Below, piece after piece: positions 1 to 6,828 of a stretch of DNA of 64,000 nucleotides. The stretch covers positions 5,708,001-5,772,000 of the forward strand of contig NZ_CP117425.1 of NCBI RefSeq assembly GCF_030687295.1. Reading direction: 5' to 3'. The notes beneath the pieces were generated by a model. It saw only the letters and a program-made list of their open reading frames with translations. It made no database searches and was not told the origin of the DNA. The DNA comes from Pseudomonas beijingensis (lineage in GTDB: Bacteria; Pseudomonadota; Gammaproteobacteria; Pseudomonadales; Pseudomonadaceae). Position numbers and translations under genes: made by a program. Numbering within the stretch: the first letter of the stretch is position 1; every line of letters begins with the position of its first letter.

Positions 1-2
1 GT

Positions 3-998
3 GAGTTGACCACCGATTTCCTGGCCTCGTTGAGCGACGCCGGGGTGCGTTTGCAGATGTTCGACCCTGCGCCCCGGCACTTGGGGATCCGCACCAACTG
101 GTTTCGCCGCCTGCACCGCAAGATTGTGGTGGTGGACGGGGTGATTGCGTTCATCGGCGGGATCAATTTTTCCGCCGACCACCTGGGGGATTTCGGCCCC
201 GAGGCCAAGCAGGATTATTCCGTGGAAGTCAAAGGCCCAGCAGTGGTGGATATCCATCACTTCGCGCTGTTGCAGAGCGGCCGCCCCGCCCGGGCCAAAT
301 ACTGGTGGCAACGCCGCCGCAGCCGTCGCAACGAGCTGGCGTTCAGCGACCATGACGGCCAGGTGCGCCTGGTCTACCGGGATAACCACGAGCATCAGAC
401 CGACATCGAAGAGGTCTACCTGCAAGTGCTGCGCAGCGCCCAGCGGCGGGTGGTGATCGCCAACGCCTATTTCTTCCCCGGCTACCGATTACTGCGCGAG
501 ATCCGCAACGCCGCCCGGCGCGGCGTGGAGGTGCGGCTGATCCTGCAAGGGCAGCCGGACATGATGATCGCCAAGCTCGCGGCGCGGATGCTCTACGACT
601 ATCTGCTCAAGGCTGGCGTGACAATCTATGAATATTGCGAGCGGCCGCTGCACGGCAAAGTGGCCCTGGTGGATGAGGACTGGAGCACCGTCGGTTCGAG
701 CAACCTCGACCCGTTGAGCCTGTCGCTGAACCTGGAAGCCAACGTGCTGATCCGCGACCGGACGTTCAACCGCGAGCTGTTCGAACGCCTCGACCACCTG
801 AGTCGCGAACACTGCACCGCCATGCCTGAAAACCATGCGCCGCGGGGCCTGCTGTGGCGCATGACCATCGGTTTCATGGTGTTCCACTTTTTGCGCCATT
901 TCCCGGCCTGGGCCGGCTGGCTGCCGGCCCATAAACCGCGTCTGAAACCTTTTTCGCCGCCGACGGCGGTCCGGAGCGAACCCCATGAACCACTCTGA
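3..998 (+). CDS. clsB: cardiolipin synthase B, C-terminal part (cut by window edge)
   Basis: Phospholipase D-superfamily enzyme of the ClsB type, expected at the inner membrane, joining phosphatidyl groups to make cardiolipin. Both catalytic HKD motifs are visible: HRKIVVVDG near the start and HGKVALVDEDWSTVGSSNLD about two thirds along. The reading frame is open to the first base of the window, and ClsB proteins have roughly 90 more residues before the first motif, so the true start lies outside. The stop overlaps the start of the next gene by 14 bases, so the two are translationally coupled. The same clsB-ybhN pairing occurs in Escherichia coli, which supports the ClsB assignment over other PLD-like proteins. 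Confidence 0.88.
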   Translation, partial: ELTTDFLASLSDAGVRLQMFDPAPRHLGIRTNWFRRLHRKIVVVDGVIAFIGGINFSADHLGDFGPEAKQDYSVEVKGPAVVDIHHFALLQSGRPARAKYWWQRRRSRRNELAFSDHDGQVRLVYRDNHEHQTDIEEVYLQVLRSAQRRVVIANAYFFPGYRLLREIRNAARRGVEVRLILQGQPDMMIAKLAARMLYDYLLKAGVTIYEYCERPLHGKVALVDEDWSTVGSSNLDPLSLSLNLEANVLIRDRTFNRELFERLDHLSREHCTAMPENHAPRGLLWRMTIGFMVFHFLRHFPAWAGWLPAHKPRLKPFSPPTAVRSEPHEPL

Positions 999-1986
999 AG
1001 CGCACACCGCGCCGAGAGATGCCCATGCGCCGGAACAGGCCAAGCCCAAATCCCGCTGGAGCCGCTGGAAAAGACCGCTGACCCTGGCGTTTTTCCTGCT
1101 GCTGATCGTACTGTTCACGGCCTTGGCCCGGCGTATCGATTGGTCCGAAGTGTTGGCCACCCTGGCCGATTTCAAGGTGCGTACCTTGATCATCGCCGCC
1201 GCACTGACCGTCACCAGCTTCATCACCTATGCCTGCTTCGATCTGATCGGACGCACCTACATCCGTCAGAAACTCGGTTGGCGGCAGATCTTGCCGGTGG
1301 GGGTGATCAGTTATGCCTTCAACCTCAACCTCAGCGCCTGGGTCGGTGGCATCGCCATGCGCTATCGGCTGTATTCGCGGCTGGGGGTCAGCAGCGGGAA
1401 CATCGCCAAGATCCTCGGCCTGAGCCTGGCCACCAACTGGTTCGGCTACATGACCCTGGCCGGGGTGGTGTTCAGCAGCGGCCTGGTGACCATGCCACCG
1501 GGCTGGAAACTCAGCAGCGACGCGCTGCAAGGTGTCGGCGCGCTGTTGTTGCTGGTGAGCGCTGGTTATCTCGTGGCCTGTCGATTTTCCAAGCGTCGGG
1601 CCTGGACGATTCGCGGCATGGAAATCAACCTGCCGTCGCTGCGCATGGCGGTGCTGCAACTGGCGTTGGGTGCGCTGAACTGGTCGTTGATGGCGGCGGT
1701 GATCTTCACCTTGCTGCCCAGCAAACTGGATTACCCGGTGGTACTCGGGGTATTGCTGATCAGCAGCATCGCCGGGGTCATCACCCACATTCCGGCGGGG
1801 CTTGGGGTGTTGGAAGCGGTGTTCGTTGCCCTGCTGCAACATGAGGTATCGCGGGGCAGCCTGTTGGCGGGGCTGATCGCTTACCGGGCGATCTATTTCA
1901 TCCTGCCGTTGCTGATTACCGTGGTGATGTACCTGGTGATAGAGGCGAAGGCCAAGGCGTTGCGGGTCAAGCCCGGGCTCAAGTGA
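985..1986 (+). CDS. YbhN-like integral membrane protein (lysylphosphatidylglycerol synthase TM family)
   Basis: A 333-residue polytopic membrane protein of the UPF0104/YbhN family, related to the flippase domain of MprF. The sequence has a basic N-terminus, a first membrane segment at about residues 30-50 (LTLAFFLLLIVLFTAL) and several later hydrophobic segments; GGIAMRYRLYSRLGVS and the glycine/proline-rich AGVITHIPAGLGVLEAV stretch are typical of the family. It starts inside clsB and is probably cotranscribed with it, pointing to a role linked to cardiolipin or other anionic lipids. The transported or modified molecule cannot be told from sequence. A REP doublet follows directly downstream. 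Confidence 0.82.
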   Translation: MNHSEAHTAPRDAHAPEQAKPKSRWSRWKRPLTLAFFLLLIVLFTALARRIDWSEVLATLADFKVRTLIIAAALTVTSFITYACFDLIGRTYIRQKLGWRQILPVGVISYAFNLNLSAWVGGIAMRYRLYSRLGVSSGNIAKILGLSLATNWFGYMTLAGVVFSSGLVTMPPGWKLSSDALQGVGALLLLVSAGYLVACRFSKRRAWTIRGMEINLPSLRMAVLQLALGALNWSLMAAVIFTLLPSKLDYPVVLGVLLISSIAGVITHIPAGLGVLEAVFVALLQHEVSRGSLLAGLIAYRAIYFILPLLITVVMYLVIEAKAKALRVKPGLK

Positions 1987-2001
1987 TGGGTTGCCTGGAC
2001 T

Positions 2002-2105
2002 GGCCCCATCGCGAGCAAGCTCGCTCCCACAGGGGATGTGCAGGGTTCGAAATATTGAGTTCACACAGGTCCATTGTGGGAGCGAGCTTGCTCGCGATGA
2101 GGCCC
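2002..2105. repeat. REP doublet (REPIN), TGTGGGAGCGAGC family
   Basis: Two REP palindromes in opposite orientation. The left arm at 2002-2031 is the reverse complement of the right arm at 2076-2105 with one mismatch, and the spacer is about 44 bases. Each arm contains the internal palindrome GCGAGCAAGCTCGC. The doublet fills the gap between two converging genes, the usual location of such elements in fluorescens-group genomes. The same family recurs at 17019-17105. Confidence 0.9.
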
Positions 2106-2122
2106 CCACAGACACCCCACGA

Positions 2123-2881
2123 TCACCGCGCCTGGATAATGCTCAACCGCTCTCCCACCACCATTTCCGTGATCCAGTCCACCAGGATCGAGGTGTAGGC
2201 CTGTTGTGACACGGGGTCGCTCAAGGCATGGTCGGCGCCGTCGATGATCCGGTGCGTCAGCGAATGGGTCTGCTGGCACGCCGCCCGGTAGCTCATGATC
2301 GTGGCGTGGGGCACATAGGTATCGGTCTCCGATTCCACCAGCAACACATCGCCGGTGAACTGCGAGCACGCGTGCAAGGCGCGATTGGTGCCCGCGTGCA
2401 CCAGGGTACTGCGGTAATCCAGCAGGTCAGTCTTGTCCAGGTCGCGCTTGGGCGTGTGCCATTGCTCGTCGCGGTACAGCGCCGGGACCCGCAGGGCCAG
2501 CCAGCGCACCGGGCGCAGCGACGTCAGGATCGAGGCCAGGTAACCGCCATAGCTGGTACCCACCACGGCAATCGCCGAGGTATCCAAGGCTGGGTGCGCG
2601 AGCAGGCGGTCGTATGCCGCCAACAGATCCCGCAAATTGTCCTCACGGGTGACCCGCGACAACGGGATACCCGCCCCGCCGGTGTGCCCGCGCAAGTCGA
2701 AGGTCAGGCACACGCAACCGAGGCCGGCGATGCCTTTGGCCCGTTCCAGGTCCCGCTCTTGACTGCCGCCCCAGCCGTGTACGAACAACACGCCTGGTAC
2801 CTTCGATTTGGGACTCAGGAAGGTCCCATTCATATGCTCGTCATCAATTGCAATCTGGATCGTTTCGCTTCTAGCCGTCAT
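2123..2881 (-). CDS. alpha/beta hydrolase, dienelactone hydrolase/acyl-peptidase-like
   Basis: A 252-residue cytoplasmic hydrolase with no signal peptide. The oxyanion-hole motif FVHGWGGS lies near residue 35, the nucleophile elbow GTSYGG places the catalytic serine at residue 110, and the other triad members are probably Asp187 (ETDTYVPH) and His218 (GADHALSD). The substrate is unknown. Its start overlaps the stop of the upstream DUF3182 gene by 11 bases, so the two are translationally coupled and likely work on the same pathway. I see no strong ribosome binding site of its own, which fits coupling. Confidence 0.83.
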   Translation of the reverse strand: MTARSETIQIAIDDEHMNGTFLSPKSKVPGVLFVHGWGGSQERDLERAKGIAGLGCVCLTFDLRGHTGGAGIPLSRVTREDNLRDLLAAYDRLLAHPALDTSAIAVVGTSYGGYLASILTSLRPVRWLALRVPALYRDEQWHTPKRDLDKTDLLDYRSTLVHAGTNRALHACSQFTGDVLLVESETDTYVPHATIMSYRAACQQTHSLTHRIIDGADHALSDPVSQQAYTSILVDWITEMVVGERLSIIQAR

Positions 2882-3974
2882 AGGATTGAACCGTTACGTA
2901 TTTGAGTAGGAAATCACCATTTTCCGCCGCGCCGCGATACACCTCTCTGGCGCCCGCTGGCAGCGGTTGGTCGAGGTAGGTCTCCACCGAGGACACTCGC
3001 ACCGCGCTGGTTTCAGGCGTTTCGACGAACACCTGCAATGCCGCCAGTTCGGCGCTGCTGGCCCCGCCCATGCGCCACGACTGTTCCAGCACACCGCCAC
3101 GGGGCTGGCCAGCGGCATCCAGTCCCTGGGCGATGTCGTAATTGCGCCGCGACGCGAAAAAGCTCGGGTAGGCCTGGTTGGCGGCGTCATCGAACACTTG
3201 CGCCAACCGCACCGCTTCGCGCACATCGTCGGGCAGTTCAAGCCTGAGCAACTCGATATAGCCGCCCTGCACCACCAGCAGGTCCGACCCGCCGTACACT
3301 TCTACCCCTTGGCTGTCATGGGTCAGGTGTTGCACGCCGCAATAGCTCAGGACCTGGCCGTTGATGAAGCTCTGGCCAACGCTCTGGGTCTTGACCTCGT
3401 TGAGGTGCTGTTCCAACACCACCCCTTCACCAAACAACGCCTGGGCGTCAGGCGCGGCGACGATTTCATCGAATTGCGCCAGGCTCTTGATCAGCCGTTG
3501 GCCGCGTCCGGCACAGGCATGGATCGGCTTGATGCGGATCGGCCCGGTGTAGAGCAAATGTTCGGCGGCCGGGCGGGCGTCCTTGAGCGAAAACACCGTT
3601 ACGCCATCGAGCACTGCGCCTCGGGTGAGCTTGGCAAACAGCGGCGACCAGCCTTTGGGGGCCTCGGCATCCTTATTCAACAGACCGTGGGTAATCGCCT
3701 TGGTGCAGATAAAATCATGCTCGACATAGCCACCCCACACATCCTCCGGCCCCTTCACCCCCAGGCGCATCAAGGCTTCTGTGCCGATCAGGGTTTGCGT
3801 GGGCAACAGATAAAGATCGTGACCGGACTGGGGGTCATGACTGTCGCCGTACGCCCATCCCAGGATCTGTGCCAGCCACTGGGCCAGTGCACGGTTGGTC
3901 TCGACCTCATGGCGCGGCGCTTGTGGATTGACCGAATAGGCCACGACCCGTTTGTTGCGATTGACTGATGTCAT
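2871..3974 (-). CDS. DUF3182 family protein, ATP-grasp-like
   Basis: A 367-residue protein that I match to the DUF3182 family, function unknown. The start at 3974 was chosen because AGGAAAAAGGG lies just upstream and the next 30 codons upstream look non-coding. Residues about 145-200 read like an ATP-grasp core: RIKPIHACAGRGQ (Lys149 and a glycine-rich loop) followed by GVVLEQHLNEVKTQSVGQ. That suggests an ATP-dependent carboxylate-amine ligase, but this is inference from motif resemblance only. It is the first gene of a two-gene operon with an alpha/beta hydrolase, overlapping it by 11 bases. Confidence 0.7.
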   Translation of the reverse strand: MTSVNRNKRVVAYSVNPQAPRHEVETNRALAQWLAQILGWAYGDSHDPQSGHDLYLLPTQTLIGTEALMRLGVKGPEDVWGGYVEHDFICTKAITHGLLNKDAEAPKGWSPLFAKLTRGAVLDGVTVFSLKDARPAAEHLLYTGPIRIKPIHACAGRGQRLIKSLAQFDEIVAAPDAQALFGEGVVLEQHLNEVKTQSVGQSFINGQVLSYCGVQHLTHDSQGVEVYGGSDLLVVQGGYIELLRLELPDDVREAVRLAQVFDDAANQAYPSFFASRRNYDIAQGLDAAGQPRGGVLEQSWRMGGASSAELAALQVFVETPETSAVRVSSVETYLDQPLPAGAREVYRGAAENGDFLLKYVTVQSYDG

Positions 3975-4170
3975 GCGGTGCCCTTTTTCCTGCGCTCGAT
4001 GGCTTTGGACAAGGGAGGTGCAGAGATCAGGCCAACGAGGTGAAGGGCGATGATGGTCAGCCAAGCGGGCGGATTGTGAGCAGTTGATAGCACCGAGCCT
4101 GTTTCATTCTGCACGACATACGGCCGGCATCTGGCAAATTGCACGATGGCGGGCTACATACGCAGCCCTC

Positions 4171-4291
4171 TGTGGCGAGGGGGATTTATGTGGGAGCAAG
4201 GCTTGCCCGCGAACAGGCGCCTCGATTTCTGAAAGACCGCAGCGCCTTCATCGCGGGCAAGCCTTGCTCCCACATAAATCCCCTCGCCACA
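4171..4291. repeat. REP doublet (REPIN), second family with long arms
   Basis: Inverted arms of about 41 bases at 4171-4212 and 4251-4291 differ by a single-base indel (five G versus four G after CGA). The arms combine a TGTGGGAGCAAGGCTTGCCCGCGA palindrome with an outer GGCGAGGGGATTTATG extension, so this is a different REP family from the one at 2002-2105. It lies between two genes on the minus strand and ends seven bases from the stop of the AraC-type regulator. Confidence 0.88.
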
Positions 4292-4297
4292 AAGGAG

Positions 4298-5296
4298 TCA
4301 CTGCTGCTTTGAAGAACCCGGCGGACTCACCCCAAACCTCGCCCGATAATCACTCGGCGCCAACCCGGTGATTTTCCTGAACGTCGCGCGAAAGGCACTG
4401 GGGTCCTGGTAGCCAACGGTCCAGGCAATGTGGTCGATGGTGCCATTGGTGAACTCCAGCATTTCCCGGGCCTTGCCAACCCGCAGGTGCTGGCAGTACT
4501 CGGTGGGCTTGAGCCCGGTGGCGGCACGGAACCGGCGCAGGAAGGTGCGCTCTTCCAGCCCGGCCCTTTCGGCCATCGCGCCGAGGGAAACCTCCACCGC
4601 ACCGTTGCTTTGCAACCAATGCTGGACCTTGAGAATCGCCCCGTCGCCATGGCCAAGGATGGGCGCGAAGTTACTGCCGCACTGGCTCGCGCTGTCGCTG
4701 TGCTCGATCACCAGGAATTGCGCGGTGCGCGTGGCAATGCTGGGCCCGAGCAGGCGGTCTACCAGGCGCAGCCCCAGTTCCGACCAGGCCATCAGCCCGG
4801 CGGTGGTGATCAGGTCGCCGTCGTCAACGATGGGTTTGTCGGCGTTGAGCTTGATCTTCGGGTAACGGGCGGCGAAATCCTTGGCGGAGGTCCAATGGGT
4901 GGTGGCGCTGCGCCCATCGAGCAGGCCGCTTTCAGCCAACAGGATCGAGCCGACACACACACCGCCCAGCACGGTGCCGCCCGCATGCTGCGCACGCAAC
5001 CAATCCATCAGCGTTGGCGAGGCCAGGTCGTCGTCGAAACCGGCGAGGGACGGCGGAATCAGCAACGCCACCAACGGGCCCGCCGGGCCGGTTTCGCTGT
5101 CGAACACCCGCCGCGGCGTCTCGCCGTTGTCGGTCTGCCAGTGACTGACCCGCAACCGTGGCAATGGTGCACTGGCGTGCTCGGCCGCGATCCGCTGGGC
5201 CACGGCGAACAGATCGGTCAAGCCATGCACCGCCGCCATTTGCGCGCCGGGGTAGATGAGCACCCCAAGCTCGGCGACTGCCCTTTGTTGCGCCAT
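4298..5296 (-). CDS. GlxA-family transcriptional regulator (DJ-1/PfpI domain + AraC helix-turn-helix)
   Basis: A 332-residue regulator. The N-terminal two thirds is a DJ-1/PfpI-like domain (GVLIYPGAQMAAVHGLTDL at the start; GGVCVGSILLAESGLLDGR around residues 100-120). The C-terminal 100 residues are an AraC-type DNA-binding domain (LEERTFLRRFRAATGLKPTEY, then VGYQDPSAFRATFRKITGLAPSDYR). The start at 5296 has GAGGG about ten bases upstream; an upstream in-frame start at 5332 lacks one. It is divergent, over about 98 bases, from an isochorismatase-like hydrolase, which is its most probable target. Paralogues of this architecture control catabolism of nitrogen compounds, but the ligand is unknown. 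Confidence 0.87.
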   Translation of the reverse strand: MAQQRAVAELGVLIYPGAQMAAVHGLTDLFAVAQRIAAEHASAPLPRLRVSHWQTDNGETPRRVFDSETGPAGPLVALLIPPSLAGFDDDLASPTLMDWLRAQHAGGTVLGGVCVGSILLAESGLLDGRSATTHWTSAKDFAARYPKIKLNADKPIVDDGDLITTAGLMAWSELGLRLVDRLLGPSIATRTAQFLVIEHSDSASQCGSNFAPILGHGDGAILKVQHWLQSNGAVEVSLGAMAERAGLEERTFLRRFRAATGLKPTEYCQHLRVGKAREMLEFTNGTIDHIAWTVGYQDPSAFRATFRKITGLAPSDYRARFGVSPPGSSKQQ

Positions 5297-5394
5297 TGTC
5301 AGTTTTCCCTCGCTTATTGTCGTTGCGGCCAATCCTCGACCCGGCGGTAAACGCCAATACTGGCGCCCTACCCCACCTGATCAAGGAAGCCCTC

Positions 5395-5949
5395 ATGTCC
5401 AAGCAAGCGCTCATCGTAGTCGATATCCAGAACGACTACTTCCCCCAGGGAAAATGGCCACTGGTCGGTGCCGACGCCGCCGCTGATAACGCCGTACGGT
5501 TGATCGAAGCCTTTCGCCAGGCTGGCAACAGCGTGGTGCACATCCGCCACGAATTCACCTCCGACGACGCGCCCTTCTTCTCCCCAGGCTCCGAAGGCGC
5601 ACAATTGCACCCCAAAGTGCTCAACCGCGCCGACGAACCGGTGGTCCTCAAGCACTTCGTCAATGCGTTTCGCGAAACCGAACTGCAAGCCCTCCTCACC
5701 CAGCACGGCATCGAGCAACTGGTGGTGGTCGGCAGCATGAGCCACATGTGCGTCGATGGCGTGGTGCGGGCAGCGGCGGACCTGGGCTACGGCGTTACGG
5801 TGATCCACGATGCCTGCGCCACCCTCGATCTGGAATTCAACGGCGTCGTTGTACCGGCCGCCCAGGTGCACGCGGCGTTCATGGCGTCGCTGGGGTTTGC
5901 CTACGCGAGTGTGGTGAGCACCGAGCAATTTCTGACGACCAGCCGCTGA
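5395..5949 (+). CDS. isochorismatase-like cysteine hydrolase
   Basis: A 184-residue cysteine hydrolase of the isochorismatase/nicotinamidase superfamily. The catalytic triad is visible: Asp10 in VVDIQNDYF, Lys86 in VVLKHF and Cys119 in VVGSMSHMCVDG, which also carries the cis-peptide region. The start at 5395 has AAGGA about ten bases before it; the extra upstream codons to 5296 overlap the regulator's control region. The real reaction cannot be fixed by sequence; amidase or ureide-type hydrolase activity is as likely as true isochorismatase. It is divergent from a GlxA-type regulator and closed by a good terminator, so it is probably monocistronic. Confidence 0.86.
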   Translation: MSKQALIVVDIQNDYFPQGKWPLVGADAAADNAVRLIEAFRQAGNSVVHIRHEFTSDDAPFFSPGSEGAQLHPKVLNRADEPVVLKHFVNAFRETELQALLTQHGIEQLVVVGSMSHMCVDGVVRAAADLGYGVTVIHDACATLDLEFNGVVVPAAQVHAAFMASLGFAYASVVSTEQFLTTSR

Positions 5950-5981
5950 GGTGCAATCCCACCCCAATGGCCGGCAAAGGG

Positions 5982-6014
5982 AACCGCGCTTCGAGTACCA
6001 AAGCGCGGTTTTTA
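5982..6014 (+). terminator. intrinsic terminator after the cysteine hydrolase
   Basis: Perfect 10-base stem AACCGCGCTT / AAGCGCGGTT (5982-5991 and 6001-6010) closing a nine-base loop, followed by a T-run. It lies 33 bases beyond the stop codon of the hydrolase gene. Confidence 0.85.
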
Positions 6015-6098
6015 TTTGCTTGCGATGACTGACGCTACTAGTCGTCGCTGGGCAATCACGATAAGAATGGCCGGGTATTTTTCCCAAGAGCCAGCCGC

Positions 6099-6722
6099 AT
6101 GAAACGCAAACGCCCGCTGCGCCTGGTTGAATCTCCCTTCCTGACCGACACTGCGGCATCGGCGCCACGGCACCCATCTACGTGGGATTGCTCAAGCGAA
6201 GCATCCAGGCCGGGATACCTGGGTACCATGCTGTATGCCGTGGTGGTGTTGCTGGCATTGCCGGTCTACGGACTCGCCGTGCTATCGATGGAGCTGTTTC
6301 ATGTCGGACAAGGCCTGTCGCCCATTCACACAAGCGTGATCGAAGATCCCCTGTTTTTAGTCCTCATGTTCATCAGCGCATTCGTCGCCGTCTGCATGCT
6401 CAACTGGCTCGCCTCCGGGCCTGAAGTGCTTGGCTTCTGCTTTGATGAGCGCCAGCAACGCCTGACCTTCACCCAACGCCGCCCTGCCCGACCAACCACC
6501 GAAGAATGCGTGCCGTACAGTGACATCCATTCCATCCGGCCTTACATAACGACCGCTTCCGCCAACGTTTGTCACTTTGAGGTGTGCTTCGCCGGAGCCA
6601 ATGGCAAACCGATCGCACTGCGGTTTGGGGATGTAACGGTGCGGGACATGGCGTTCCATGCCGAGTGGTTGAGACGGTCGATTGGCGAGAGGATGCAGGA
6701 GGTATTGGATCTGGATTTGTGA
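6099..6722 (+). CDS. hypothetical membrane protein
   Basis: A 207-residue protein that I do not recognise. It has a basic start (MKRKRPLRLVESP), two hydrophobic segments at about residues 43-65 (TMLYAVVVLLALPVYGLAVL) and 83-104 (LFLVLMFISAFVAVCMLNWL), then a soluble C-terminal domain of about 100 residues (FDERQQRLTFTQRRPARPTTEE ...). The form, two membrane helices followed by a beta-rich PH-like tail, resembles small membrane-anchored proteins of unknown function. AAGAG lies about ten bases upstream of the chosen ATG. It stands alone between a terminator and the converging glycosidase gene. Confidence 0.6.
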   Translation: MKRKRPLRLVESPFLTDTAASAPRHPSTWDCSSEASRPGYLGTMLYAVVVLLALPVYGLAVLSMELFHVGQGLSPIHTSVIEDPLFLVLMFISAFVAVCMLNWLASGPEVLGFCFDERQQRLTFTQRRPARPTTEECVPYSDIHSIRPYITTASANVCHFEVCFAGANGKPIALRFGDVTVRDMAFHAEWLRRSIGERMQEVLDLDL

Positions 6723-6787
6723 GCTGAGGCAGGGAAACTCGTATGCACGGTTCCTAGGAGATATGAAAGCCTCCGATGCCCCTTGGA

Positions 6788-6814
6788 TTTGCCCTCCCGA
6801 ACTGGGAGGGCAAA
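6788..6814. terminator. perfect hairpin between converging genes, possible bidirectional terminator
   Basis: Eleven-base perfect stem TTTGCCCTCCC / GGGAGGGCAAA with a five-base loop, between the converging hypothetical gene (stop 6722) and glycosidase gene (stop 6829). Neither side has a clean T-run, so function as a terminator is inferred from position and stability. Confidence 0.5.
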
Positions 6815-6828
6815 GATTTCTCAGGTGA

